Shown: positions 1 to 8,031 of the stretch, piece after piece | How positions within the stretch are numbered: the stretch's first letter is position 1 | How the letters are laid out: the number at the start of each line of letters is the position of its first letter | DNA from: a bacterium BMS3Bbin14 | Lineage (GTDB): Bacteria > Desulfobacterota > Desulfobulbia > Desulfobulbales > Desulfobulbaceae | DNA: 64,000 bases | Direction: 5' to 3' | Assembly (NCBI GenBank): GCA_002897615.1 | Contig: BDTX01000021.1 | Location: forward strand, 62,001 to 126,000 | Notes under the pieces: generated by a model | The model's database searches: none | What the model saw: the letters and a program-made list of their open reading frames with translations, nothing else | What the model was told of the DNA's origin: nothing | Program-made: the position numbers and the translations under genes

Positions 1-1564
1 CCACCTCGGAGTGCAGGACCTTGTTGTGTTTCAGGTTGTGCAGCAGACTCGCGGGTACGCTTTTGTGGCTGCCGGAGAGAAAGACGGCCTGGCCGTTCAC
101 CCGCAGGGGCGGATCCTTCCGCAGCATGGCCATGAATTCCTCCAGCGGCGGAGTAACGCCTTTCAGTTGCTCGGCAAGCTGCTCGCGGCCCTGTTTCCAG
201 GTCAGCATAACAATGAAGAAGAGACCGGCGATGGCCAGCGGAAACCAGGCGCCGTGCATTATCTTGATGATGTTGGCAAGGAAAAACGGCAGATCGACCA
301 GGTAAAAGAGGGCGGTGAGGCTCCCACTCAGCAGCCGGCTCCAGCCCCATCTCTTGCGGGCCACGAAGTAGAAGAGGGTCGTGGTGATCAGCATCGTGGA
401 AGTGACCGCCACCCCATAGGCGGCGGCCAGCTTGCCGGATGACTGAAAACCGAGGACCAGGCCGATGGTACACAGCATCAACAGCCAGTTGACCGGTGCC
501 AGGTAGATCTGGCCGATCTGGCTGGAAGAGGTATGGGTAATTTTCAGGCGGGGCAGGTAGCCCAGTTGAATCGCCTGGCTGGTGAGGGAAAAGGCCCCGG
601 TGATCACCGCCTGCGAGGCGATGATGGTGGCCATGGTCGCCAGCACCAGCACCGGGATCATGGCCCAGCGGGGAACAAGGGCATAGAATGGATGAAGCGA
701 AAGCTCCGGCCGGGCGAGCAGCAGCGCCCCCTGGCCGAAGTAATTCAGGAGCAGCATCGGCAGCACCAGGATGATCCAGATAATCCGGATGGGCCGCTTG
801 CCGAAATGGCCCATGTCGGCATAAAGCGCTTCCGCCCCGGTGGCCACCAGGAAAACGGCGCCGAGGACGAAAAAGCCGTCCAGCCGGTTGTGGAGCAGAA
901 AGGCCAGCCCGTGCCAGGGAAAAACAGCGGCAAGGACCTGCGGATAACGGACGATCTGGACGGTGCCGAGGACGCCGATGACGCAGAACCAGACCAGGAT
1001 GACCGGCCCGAACAACCCCCCGACCATGGCCGTGCCGTGTTTTTGCAAGAGAAAGAGGCCGGTGAGGATCAGGATGGTCGCGGGAACGATATAAGGATTG
1101 AAGAGCGGGGTGATGATGCCGAGACCCTCAACAGCGCTGAGGACCGAGATGGCCGGGGTAATCATGCCGTCACCGTAGAGCAGGCAGGCGGCAAAGAGGC
1201 CGAAGCCCATCAGGATCCACTGGACGTTCCGGGTCCGGAAATCCCTGGTCTTCAGAAGGGCGGCGAGCGCCAGCACCCCGCCTTCGCCATCGTTGTCGGC
1301 CCGCATGATGAACGAAAGGTATTTAACCGTCACGATCAGCAGCAGGGCCCAGAACATGAGGGAAAGAACGCCGAGGACGTTGGCGGGAGTCACCGCGATG
1401 GCGTAATCACCGTGGAAACATTCCCGAATGGCGTAGAGGGGACTGGTGCCGATGTCGCCGAATACCACGCCCAGGGCGGCCAGCGTGAGTTTTGACAGCT
1501 TGCCGGCGCCGGGGGCAACGGCGGCAGGGCTCTCTGATGACGGGACGGCGGCGGAGTTGTTCAT
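1..1564 (-). CDS. kup: Kup-family potassium uptake transporter (3' end beyond window)
   Basis: Low-affinity K+ uptake symporter of the KUP/HAK/KT family, inner membrane. Reading leftward from the ATG at 1562-1564 the frame is open to the window edge (521 codons; the family is usually about 620-650 residues, so only the cytoplasmic C-terminal tail is missing). The family signature FGDIGTSPLYA lies at residues 35-45, followed by a run of hydrophobic segments and, near the edge, SLLHNLKHNKVLH, typical of Kup at this distance from the start. The first ~25 residues are Ala/Pro-rich and poorly conserved. It lies downstream of a tRNA gene transcribed in the same direction but separated by a terminator. 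A second K+ protein (a gated channel) follows at 2157, so potassium handling is clustered here. Confidence 0.93.
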   Translation of the reverse strand, partial: MNNSAAVPSSESPAAVAPGAGKLSKLTLAALGVVFGDIGTSPLYAIRECFHGDYAIAVTPANVLGVLSLMFWALLLIVTVKYLSFIMRADNDGEGGVLALAALLKTRDFRTRNVQWILMGFGLFAACLLYGDGMITPAISVLSAVEGLGIITPLFNPYIVPATILILTGLFLLQKHGTAMVGGLFGPVILVWFCVIGVLGTVQIVRYPQVLAAVFPWHGLAFLLHNRLDGFFVLGAVFLVATGAEALYADMGHFGKRPIRIIWIILVLPMLLLNYFGQGALLLARPELSLHPFYALVPRWAMIPVLVLATMATIIASQAVITGAFSLTSQAIQLGYLPRLKITHTSSSQIGQIYLAPVNWLLMLCTIGLVLGFQSSGKLAAAYGVAVTSTMLITTTLFYFVARKRWGWSRLLSGSLTALFYLVDLPFFLANIIKIMHGAWFPLAIAGLFFIVMLTWKQGREQLAEQLKGVTPPLEEFMAMLRKDPPLRVNGQAVFLSGSHKSVPASLLHNLKHNKVLHSEV

Positions 1565-1610
1565 TGGGGCACCGGATTCGATTTTGGCGGCCGCGAGCAG
1601 GGGGCCGCGC

Positions 1611-1646
1611 AAAAATGAACTACCCCGCAACCGGAAGCTGCGGGGT
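1611..1646 (-). terminator. Rho-independent terminator after tRNA-Leu
   Basis: On the minus strand an 8-bp perfect stem (arms 1622-1629 and 1639-1646, ACCCCGCA/TGCGGGGT) with a 9-nt loop is followed within a few bases by a T-rich tract (1611-1618 as A on the plus strand). It lies about 60 nt after the tRNA 3' end and before kup. Confidence 0.7.
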
Positions 1647-1708
1647 GGTCGCGCCTGACAACTGACTGATCAATGCATAGCGTCTTGCTGCGGGGAGCTT
1701 CATTTTTT

Positions 1709-1796
1709 TGGTGCCCGGGGTCGGAGTCGAACCGACACGAAGATCAACTTCGAGAGATTTTAAGTCTCTTGCGTCTACCAGTTCCGCCACCCGGGC
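1709..1796 (-). tRNA. tRNA-Leu (UAA anticodon), CCA encoded
   Basis: Minus-strand cloverleaf of 88 nt including an encoded CCA. The acceptor stem GCCCGGG (5') pairs with CCCGGGC (3'). The anticodon arm GAGACTTAAAATCTC gives anticodon TAA. A long variable arm (class II, as expected for Leu) and the T-arm GTCGGTTCGACTCCGAC are present. Confidence 0.95.
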
Positions 1797-1913
1797 AAAT
1801 AAATTGTCGACCATCACAGGCACCGCATCTTTATGCGCTCGCTCCGGCCGTACAGGGAAGCGATAACGACCGGCCGCGATCACACAAATCTGCAACACCG
1901 CAAATGGCCTGCA

Positions 1914-1957
1914 GGATATTGGCATGGAACATCACCTCAAGCCGTCACTGATTCAGG
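1914..1957 (+). repeat. Element A fragment (right end only)
   Basis: About 44 bp matching the right end of the dispersed element A: a degenerate TGGAACATCACCTCAAGCC stretch ending in GTCACTGATTCAGG. The rest of the element is absent, so this is a decayed remnant. The remaining sequence between the tRNA and the K+ channel gene (1797-2156) shows no gene that I can support. Confidence 0.6.
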
Positions 1958-2156
1958 TATAAATAAAATCGCACTCCGGCAGCAGCCCCGTGATCGGACA
2001 CCGGCGAATTTATCCCCAATGTACACAGCGGCCTGGTGTTTGTCAATTGTCAATAGTGGTGGCAAAGTTGTGCGGTTCCGGCAGGTTAACATTGGCACAA
2101 TCATGACCGGGGTGTTATGCTGACCATGGAATAAATGAATAGAGGACATTTTTGTT

Positions 2157-3167
2157 TTGATCGAATATCATACCGGGCATATGCGTAAAATTATCTGTGT
2201 CGTCATCCTGTTTATTCTGATCCTGTCTATCGGCACGATTGGCTATATGACGCTTGAGCATCTCAATTTTATGGACAGCCTGTATCTTACCGCGATATCC
2301 ATTACCACGGTAGGCTATGGCGACATTGTCCCGATTCACCCCCTCGGTAAAATTTTCACTATCTGCCTGGTTTTTGCCGGAGTGGGACTCGTTATGTATA
2401 CCTTCAGCAAGGTTACGGAAACCATGATTGAAGGCGGTCTGCGTGATATTTTTGAGAGGAGAAAAATGAATAAGAAGGTCGCCGGTCTGCGGAATCATTA
2501 TATCGTCTGCGGTTTCGGCCGCATCGGCAAGGTTATCTGCCAAATTCTCCAGGAAAATAATCGACCTTTCGTCGTCATTGAAAAAAACCCGGAGGAACTG
2601 AAAAATATCGAGTCAGAGGGATTTCTCGAACTGGCCGGCGAGGCCTCGGACGATGAGGTCCTGCTGAAAGCGGGAATCATGAAGGCGCAGGGCCTGATTG
2701 CGGTTGTGGCCTCGGACCCGGACAATATGTATATCACCCTGACCGCCCGGGGGCTGAATCCCGATCTCTTTATTCTGGCCCGGTCAAGCGGCACGCCGGG
2801 GGCCGAGACCAAGCTGGTCCGGGCCGGCGCCTCCAAGGTGATTTCGCCTTATTACATCGGGGCCAGGCGTATGGCCCAACTGGTTGTCAGGCCGACCGTC
2901 ATTGATTTTATAGACCTGACCATGCATGCCGGCGAACTGGGCCTGCGCATGGAAGAGCTGTTGGTGACGGACAAGGCGTCATTCGTCAACAAGAACCTGT
3001 TGGAGTCGGGAATCAGGAAAAGATTTGACGTGATTGTCGTGGCCATCAAACGAAAAAACGAAGAGATGCTTTTTAATCCGGGCCCGACGACCACGCTCCT
3101 CGCCGGTGATATCCTGATCGTCCTGGGGGACCATCAGCAGATCAGTGAGCTGGAAAAGGAGGTCTGA
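2157..3167 (+). CDS. TrkA/RCK-domain potassium channel
   Basis: Two-helix K+ channel subunit with a cytosolic RCK (TrkA) module, expected to act as a homo-oligomer in the inner membrane. TM1 lies at about residues 10-30, the pore filter TVGYGD at 51-56 and TM2 at about 62-82. The TrkA-N Rossmann fold begins HYIVCGFGRIGKV (glycines 119/121/124, an NAD-type GxGxxG), and a TrkA-C domain fills about 250-336. Length and order are normal for the family. I chose the TTG at 2157 because an AGAGGA Shine-Dalgarno sits 11 nt upstream; an in-frame ATG at 2181 (residue 9) lacks one but is possible. The 3' end overlaps the convergent pdxJ end by 26 bp. Confidence 0.9.
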   Translation: MIEYHTGHMRKIICVVILFILILSIGTIGYMTLEHLNFMDSLYLTAISITTVGYGDIVPIHPLGKIFTICLVFAGVGLVMYTFSKVTETMIEGGLRDIFERRKMNKKVAGLRNHYIVCGFGRIGKVICQILQENNRPFVVIEKNPEELKNIESEGFLELAGEASDDEVLLKAGIMKAQGLIAVVASDPDNMYITLTARGLNPDLFILARSSGTPGAETKLVRAGASKVISPYYIGARRMAQLVVRPTVIDFIDLTMHAGELGLRMEELLVTDKASFVNKNLLESGIRKRFDVIVVAIKRKNEEMLFNPGPTTTLLAGDILIVLGDHQQISELEKEV

Positions 3168-3873
3168 CCAGGGCCAGCATTTCGCGAACCGCCTGGTCGA
3201 GTCCGACCTGCACGGCCCGGCTGATAACGGCATGGCCGATGCTCAGTTCCTCAATGGCGTCCAGGGCGGCGATGCGGGCCGTGTTCCGGTAATCAAGTCC
3301 GTGCCCGGCGTTGACCCGGAGTCCGGCCCCTTTCGCCGTCTCTGCCGACTCGGCAATCAGGTTGAATTCCCGGTCCCGCTCCTGTTCCGTCCCGGCGTCG
3401 CAGTAACGGCCGGTGTGCAGCTCGACAAAGGTGGCGCCGACGTCCTTGGCCGCCTTGATCTGCTCCATGTCGGGATCGATGAACAGACTGACCGGAATTG
3501 CGGCCCGGCTCATTTTGTCGATGGTTTTGCGCACTTTGTTTTCATTGGCAATCACGTCAAGACCGCCTTCCGTTGTCAATTCCCGCCTTTTCTCCGGCAC
3601 CAGGGTAATCATGTCCGGCTTGAGATCCAGGGCGATGAGGATAATTTCCTTTACCGCCGCCATTTCAAGATTGAGCTTGGTCTTGACCGTCTGTCGCAGG
3701 ATCCGGACGTCCCGGTCCTGAATATGACGGCGGTCTTCGCGCAGGTGAACCACAATACCCCGGGCTCCGGCCAGTTCGCAGATGCCGGCGGCCAGGACCG
3801 GGTCCGGCTCGGCGCCGCCGCGGGCCTGGCGGACGGTGGCCACGTGATCAATATTGATCGCAAGTTGTGCCAT
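3142..3873 (-). CDS. pdxJ: PdxJ module with its own start (pyridoxine 5'-phosphate synthase)
   Basis: Alternative product of the fused frame: 243 residues from the internal ATG at 3871-3873, exactly the usual PdxJ length. The conserved N-terminus LAINIDHVATVRQARGG and the phosphate-binding end (LSIGHAVISRAV) are intact, so the TIM-barrel enzyme should be active with or without the YbeY extension. An AGGAG motif 7 nt upstream of this ATG supports independent initiation. Confidence 0.7.
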   Translation of the reverse strand: MAQLAINIDHVATVRQARGGAEPDPVLAAGICELAGARGIVVHLREDRRHIQDRDVRILRQTVKTKLNLEMAAVKEIILIALDLKPDMITLVPEKRRELTTEGGLDVIANENKVRKTIDKMSRAAIPVSLFIDPDMEQIKAAKDVGATFVELHTGRYCDAGTEQERDREFNLIAESAETAKGAGLRVNAGHGLDYRNTARIAALDAIEELSIGHAVISRAVQVGLDQAVREMLALVRPPFPAH

Positions 3874-4338
3874 GGTGCTACTCCTGTAACATTTAAGTTC
3901 TCGAAAAAGTTCCTGTTCTTTGTCCCACATGACCCAAGCCTCTTCTTCCGAACGTTCATGGTCATATCCCAGCAGGTGCAGAAGGCCGTGAATCATCAAC
4001 TCGGTAATCCGGTCATGCAGTGTGGTGTTATTGTTTTGTGCTTCCCTGGCGGCCGTATCGACTGAAATCAGGATGTCGCCGATTTCATGTTCCGTCAGGG
4101 CGATGGCCGGCTGGCCGGGTGGCGGGCCGGCGGGGAAAGACAGGACGTTGGTCGGCCCCGGCCGCTGACGGTACCTGCTGTTGTAGGATGCCATGTCCCG
4201 GTCACCCATGAGCACGATACTGACATCTTTATCCGCCTGGTCCAGACGCCGCAACAACCAGGCAGCCCGCTTTACCAGCAGGTCGCGGCTGACGGGCCGG
4301 GTTTCGTTATCGTGCGTGAATGAAAGATTAACCGACAT
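3142..4338 (-). CDS. ybeY-pdxJ: YbeY endoribonuclease fused in frame to PdxJ
   Basis: One continuous 398-residue frame. Residues 1-150 are YbeY, the rRNA-maturation/quality-control metalloendoribonuclease, with its zinc motif HGLLHLLGYDH (His117, His121, His127). Residues 156-398 are a full-length PdxJ, pyridoxine 5'-phosphate synthase (condenses 3-amino-1-hydroxyacetone phosphate with deoxyxylulose 5-phosphate in DXP-dependent vitamin B6 synthesis), starting MAQLAINIDHVATVRQARGG. There is no stop between them; the linker is only about five residues (YRSST). The pdxJ ATG has its own Shine-Dalgarno, so the second domain may also be made alone. ybeY follows phoH by 56 bp, the classical phoH-ybeY order. 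The fusion could also come from a lost stop codon or a sequencing error at the ybeY end. Confidence 0.88.
   Translation of the reverse strand: MSVNLSFTHDNETRPVSRDLLVKRAAWLLRRLDQADKDVSIVLMGDRDMASYNSRYRQRPGPTNVLSFPAGPPPGQPAIALTEHEIGDILISVDTAAREAQNNNTTLHDRITELMIHGLLHLLGYDHERSEEEAWVMWDKEQELFRELKCYRSSTMAQLAINIDHVATVRQARGGAEPDPVLAAGICELAGARGIVVHLREDRRHIQDRDVRILRQTVKTKLNLEMAAVKEIILIALDLKPDMITLVPEKRRELTTEGGLDVIANENKVRKTIDKMSRAAIPVSLFIDPDMEQIKAAKDVGATFVELHTGRYCDAGTEQERDREFNLIAESAETAKGAGLRVNAGHGLDYRNTARIAALDAIEELSIGHAVISRAVQVGLDQAVREMLALVRPPFPAH
3881..3885 (-). promoter_or_regulatory. Internal Shine-Dalgarno for pdxJ inside the ybeY-pdxJ frame
   Basis: AGGAG on the minus strand, 7 nt before the pdxJ ATG and in the region coding for the YbeY-PdxJ linker. 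It suggests that a separate PdxJ can be translated as well as the fusion. Confidence 0.7.
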
Positions 4339-4394
4339 GACGACGCCACTCTATATCCCGGGGCCGGGACGGATTGAATCCCCGGACTTTTGCA

Positions 4395-5417
4395 TCATCC
4401 CTTTCCCCTGTCCGCCCCGGACCCATCAGCGCCCGGCCGGGATGATCCCTTTTTCTCGTAAGCCCTGATAATTTCCTGAACCAACGGGTGGCGCACGACA
4501 TCCGTTTTGGCAAAAAAACTGAAATGGATGCCCTTGACGCCCCTGAGGATCCGCCGGGCCTCGATCAGGCCGGATTGCCGGGAGCCGGGCAGGTCGATCT
4601 GGGTCACATCGCCGGTGACCACGGCGCGGGAATCAAAACCGATCCGGGTCAGGAACATTTTCATCTGTTCCCTGGTGGTATTCTGCGCTTCATCAAGGAT
4701 GACAAAGGCATTGTTCAGGGTCCGGCCCCGCATGAAGGCCAGCGGGGCGATTTCTATAATGCCCCTCTCGATCAGATCCTGGCTGCGGTCCTGGCCCAGC
4801 ATCTCGTTCAGGGCATCGGTGAGCGGCCGCAGATAGGGATTGACCTTCTGGGCCATATCCCCGGGCAGGAAACCCAGCTTTTCACCGGCCTCAACCGCCG
4901 GCCGGGTCAGAATAATGGAACGAACCTGCTCCCCGGCCAGCGCCGAAACGGCCATAGCCACGGCCAGGTAGGTTTTGCCGGTGCCCGCCGGGCCGATGCC
5001 GAAAACAATATCGTTGTGGCGCATGGCATCGATATAGCCTTTCTGGTTGATACTCTTGGGGGAGATGACCCTGTTTCTCGAGGTGATGTACACCTTGTCC
5101 AGAAAAATTTCCCGGAGCCGGGCCCCGGGTGATGACTCAAGAATCTTCAGGCCGAAGGCGATATCCTGGGTAAAAACGGGATGGCCCTGGCGGATCAGGT
5201 CATACAGCTGCTCAAAAAGGGCTCCGGCAAGCTCGACGGCGTGACTGCGGCCGGTGATCTGCAGGGCATTCCCCCGGACGTTAATCACCACTCCCGTGGC
5301 CTGCTCGACAGTGTGCAGGTTCCGGTTCAAGTCGCCGAACAGGACCTGGCCGGCTGAATTGTCCGAAAATTCCAGTTTCCTGGAGACCTGGCGGTTGAGG
5401 GCGGCGGACGGTTTCAA
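4395..5417 (-). CDS. phoH: PhoH-like ATPase (YbeZ)
   Basis: Cytosolic PhoH/YbeZ P-loop ATPase, whose gene usually neighbours ybeY and whose product is linked to ribosome/RNA metabolism. Walker A GPAGTGKT lies at residues 142-149 and Walker [10 protein letters not shown] at 238-246; an N-terminal KH-like region (about 30-75) precedes them, as in YbeZ. The total of 340 residues is normal. The only start near the conserved N-terminus is a TTG at 5415-5417, one base after the stop of the dsb gene, so translation is probably coupled. The C-terminal tail ([14 protein letters not shown]) is low complexity. Confidence 0.92.
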   Translation of the reverse strand: MKPSAALNRQVSRKLEFSDNSAGQVLFGDLNRNLHTVEQATGVVINVRGNALQITGRSHAVELAGALFEQLYDLIRQGHPVFTQDIAFGLKILESSPGARLREIFLDKVYITSRNRVISPKSINQKGYIDAMRHNDIVFGIGPAGTGKTYLAVAMAVSALAGEQVRSIILTRPAVEAGEKLGFLPGDMAQKVNPYLRPLTDALNEMLGQDRSQDLIERGIIEIAPLAFMRGRTLNNAFVILDEAQNTTREQMKMFLTRIGFDSRAVVTGDVTQIDLPGSRQSGLIEARRILRGVKGIHFSFFAKTDVVRHPLVQEIIRAYEKKGSSRPGADGSGADRGKG

Positions 5418-5418
5418 G

Positions 5419-6294
5419 TCAGTTTGTCGCTCCCTTCTTTACCTGGGCCAGGGCATGGTTAATCATCAGCTGTACGGCTTGAAAGCTGCGGTTACGCACC
5501 AGCCGGCCGTTGACGAACAGGGTGGGCGTCCCGTGGACTTCGGCCCGGTCCGCGTCGATCAGGTCCTTTGTCAGTTTTTCTCTGATCTTTTGGCTGCCCA
5601 GGTCTTTTTTGAATTGTTCCATGTCCAGGCCGATTTTCTGGGCCGCACCATTGATGGTCTCCGGGCTCAACTTGTCAAGAGCAAAAAGCGCATCATGCAT
5701 TGGCCAGAATTTACCCTGGGCCTGGGCGGCCAGCGCGGCCAGCGCGGCCGGTTGAGCCATCTTGTGCATGGGCAGCGGCAGATTCTTGAAAACTATCTTT
5801 ACCGTGTTCGGGTTGCGCTGGAGCACCTGGTGCAGAAGTGGCTGGAGCTTATGGCAATATGGACATTGGAAATCGGAAAAGAGTACCAGGGTGACGGGGG
5901 CCTTGGCATTGCCGAGAAACGGGGAGCCGGTGACGTCAATATGGACCGTGAAATCGACGGCAATGCTGGTAAAGGTTTTATCCTTGGGATTGAGCAGGTA
6001 AAGCCGCTCGCCTCTGGGGGCGATGTCAATGGCGGTCACGGCCTTGTCGACCGGGATGGCCCCCAGCTCTCTGCCGTTGGCGGAAGAAAAGATATGGACC
6101 TTGCTGTCCGCACCGAGCACATACACCCGCCGGTTGTCAAGAGTCTGGACAAAAGCCAGGGGTTTGGTGGCCATCTTCCAGGTTGTCAGTACGGACCAGT
6201 CAAGGGAACCGGACTGCGTCGTCGGCGGCGGCGAGCCGGCGTAAAGCCCGGCCGGTAACAGGAGCAGGAAGCAGAGTACGAGTGTTTTTTTCAT
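5419..6294 (-). CDS. Exported DsbA/DsbG-like thiol-disulfide oxidoreductase
   Basis: Periplasmic thioredoxin-fold protein. A signal peptide (MKKTLVLCFLLLLPAGLYAG) is followed by about 90 residues that read like one or two beta-propeller blades (VYVLGADSKVHIFSS, LYLLNPKDKTFTS), then a DsbA/DsbG-type domain with active site CPYC (Cys144, Cys147) and a cis-Pro loop GTPTLFVNG near the end. It therefore probably forms or isomerises disulfides in exported proteins. The extra N-terminal propeller-like region is unusual for plain DsbA. It is first in the leftward run with phoH and ybeY-pdxJ. An AAGGA Shine-Dalgarno precedes the ATG. Confidence 0.87.
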   Translation of the reverse strand: MKKTLVLCFLLLLPAGLYAGSPPPTTQSGSLDWSVLTTWKMATKPLAFVQTLDNRRVYVLGADSKVHIFSSANGRELGAIPVDKAVTAIDIAPRGERLYLLNPKDKTFTSIAVDFTVHIDVTGSPFLGNAKAPVTLVLFSDFQCPYCHKLQPLLHQVLQRNPNTVKIVFKNLPLPMHKMAQPAALAALAAQAQGKFWPMHDALFALDKLSPETINGAAQKIGLDMEQFKKDLGSQKIREKLTKDLIDADRAEVHGTPTLFVNGRLVRNRSFQAVQLMINHALAQVKKGATN

Positions 6295-6488
6295 GAGAAT
6301 ATCCTTATGCTCAGGGGTAAAAGTTAGTAACGCTTCAGTATTCTAACGAAAACATGCGAACGTAGCGAGTATACTTCTTCCTTTTTTTTGTGCAAGGAGT
6401 AGGTGCTCCCAAGTAAGGATCGAGAGAAAAGGGAGAATGGTGATCGACTGATTTTTTTTATCCGGCAAGGGGGCATAGCATGGATTAT

Positions 6489-7487
6489 TCACCTTTGGGG
6501 ATCTGTTGCGAAATCCGGGGTACCGGTGGTCATGATGGTTCTGATTTCGGGCCAGACCTTCAGCAAAGACGACCGGTCGGCAAAAGACAGCGACAGGACC
6601 ACGGTGTCATCTTCAAAAGAGCGGGTATGATCGACATTGATTTTCGGCGGCACTTCAAGCTCGGCGGCAAAGCGTTTGAATTCGGTCTCGGCGGTAACGC
6701 TTTCGGGGTGGCATTTCTCGAACAGCCAGCGAAGAAAAGATGCCGCCTCTTGCGGTTTATTGTCTTGATTTCTTTCTTTATTCTCCCGCCGATAGTGCGC
6801 AATGGTTTCCCGCATAGATCTCTCGTGGCGCATCATCAAGTCAATGCTCTGGTCAATTAGTTTGTGTTGTTTTGAGCCGCCGAGCTGGAACTCCATGATG
6901 AGCCGCGCCAGTTCCTGCTGGTCGTCCGGCGCTAACTGCCGCATCTTTTGCGCGCTTTTGGGCTGAATCGTGCCCCGATGCAGACCAGTTATGACCGAGG
7001 GGTCCAGGGACAGGAAGTTGAGCAGTTCCTCTATCTTGTACTTTTGCGCCTTATAGCCGAGAGGGATCAGCAGGGGAAGGGCTCGGGCCATAGGCAGCCG
7101 GTTTAAGGCTTTGCGGAAAAAGTTGGCCTGTTCGATCACGCTGAGCTGGCCGCCGAGGAGCGCATGGTGCAGCAGCAGGGAAAACAGGGAAAAGGCCGGG
7201 ATATCATGCGGGGCGACCAGGCAGATAATCTTCCCGGTTGCGGGGCGACGCCGAGCCGCCCGGATTCTTTTTTTGCCGGAAACAACCAGAAAACCGCCAG
7301 CGGGCTGTTCCTGAACCAGGGGGGGGCATAGGATCCCGAATTGCCGGACACTCTCGATCAGGTTGGCATCGGGCTCCGCATGGCCAGAGGGGCGGAGATT
7401 AAACGTCATATCCTCGAGATTCAGCGCCGCTGGATCAAGATGGAGGGATTGACAGTCGGCAACAGGCATGGGCTCGGAAGAGGACAC
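6489..7487 (-). CDS. ParB/Spo0J-type N-terminal domain protein
   Basis: A 332-residue protein with a ParB-like nuclease/CTPase fold at about 30-120 (LRPSGHAEPDANLIESVRQF, then PLVQEQPAGGFLVVSGKKRI). The rest is helical with no domain I can name. The local pattern fits stand-alone ParB-domain regulators rather than the chromosomal ParB: no parA neighbour and no clear ParB helix-turn-helix. The start is uncertain: GTG at 7487 or the in-frame ATG at 7469; neither has a convincing Shine-Dalgarno. It is separated from dsb by about 190 bp that I cannot assign. Confidence 0.6.
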   Translation of the reverse strand: MSSSEPMPVADCQSLHLDPAALNLEDMTFNLRPSGHAEPDANLIESVRQFGILCPPLVQEQPAGGFLVVSGKKRIRAARRRPATGKIICLVAPHDIPAFSLFSLLLHHALLGGQLSVIEQANFFRKALNRLPMARALPLLIPLGYKAQKYKIEELLNFLSLDPSVITGLHRGTIQPKSAQKMRQLAPDDQQELARLIMEFQLGGSKQHKLIDQSIDLMMRHERSMRETIAHYRRENKERNQDNKPQEAASFLRWLFEKCHPESVTAETEFKRFAAELEVPPKINVDHTRSFEDDTVVLSLSFADRSSLLKVWPEIRTIMTTGTPDFATDPQR

Positions 7488-7519
7488 TGTCTAACAGGGG
7501 GCCGGAGCGGGAGACGGGC

Positions 7520-7554
7520 AAAAAAACCGGGCGCCACCTAGGTGGCGCCCGGTT
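7520..7554 (-). terminator. Rho-independent terminator of ihfA
   Basis: Perfect 14-bp inverted repeat (7525-7538 with 7541-7554, AACCGGGCGCCACC), followed on the minus strand by a T run (7520-7526). It sits 20 bp after the ihfA stop codon. Confidence 0.92.
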
Positions 7555-7574
7555 GATCGAAGAGCTGGCCCGGA

Positions 7575-7862
7575 TCAGTCGGCGTTGATCCGGGAACGGA
7601 GAATCCCCGATGGTTTAAAGGTAACGACCCGCCGGGCGTTCAAGGTCAGTTCGTCACCCGTCTGCGGATTTCTGCCGCGTCGTGATTTCTTGTCCTTAAC
7701 ATTGAATTTGCCGAAACCGCTCAGGAGCAGATCGTTGCCGCTGATCAGGGCTGTTTTGGCAAGTGACAGGAAGGCCTCAACCGAGTCGGTGGCCTGGGCC
7801 TTGGTCAGAGAGGGATGAGTCTTGTACACTTGCTGGACAAGGTCGGCTTTTGTCAGGGTCAT
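7575..7862 (-). CDS. ihfA: Integration host factor alpha / HU-family DNA-bending protein
   Basis: A 95-residue nucleoid protein of the HU/IHF family that bends DNA as a dimer. The N-terminus MTLTKADLVQQVY, the core LSGFGKFNVKDKKSRRGRNP (DNA-intercalating proline arm) and RRVVTFKPSGILRSRIN are closer to IHF-alpha than to HU. IHF commonly assists sigma-54 promoters, which occur later in this window. GGAGG lies 10 nt before the ATG, and a good terminator follows. Confidence 0.9.
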   Translation of the reverse strand: MTLTKADLVQQVYKTHPSLTKAQATDSVEAFLSLAKTALISGNDLLLSGFGKFNVKDKKSRRGRNPQTGDELTLNARRVVTFKPSGILRSRINAD

Positions 7863-7928
7863 GATCGATAAACCTCCATGGTGTTACTGAATGGATTGGC
7901 GCCACTGTTAAATGAACCCTTTGCTTCT

Positions 7929-7957
7929 AATGTTATGATTTTTGTCGTTATTGTCAA
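7929..7957 (-). promoter_or_regulatory. Candidate sigma-70 promoter of ihfA
   Basis: On the minus strand a consensus -35 TTGACA (7952-7957) lies 17 bp from a weak -10 AACATT (7929-7934), about 65 bp before the ihfA ATG. Confidence 0.45.
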
Positions 7958-8031
7958 TACCGATCGGGAAAGAAAATGACGGCACGCCGGTTTTGAGGTC
8001 GAATTCGTCTTCCCCTGAGACGAGGAGACGT

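Noticed and set aside
11-1495. Long plus-strand open frames across the first 1.5 kb
   Set aside because: They are antisense to kup; the translated products are Gly/Gln/Asp-rich and match no family, whereas the minus strand gives a clear Kup protein.
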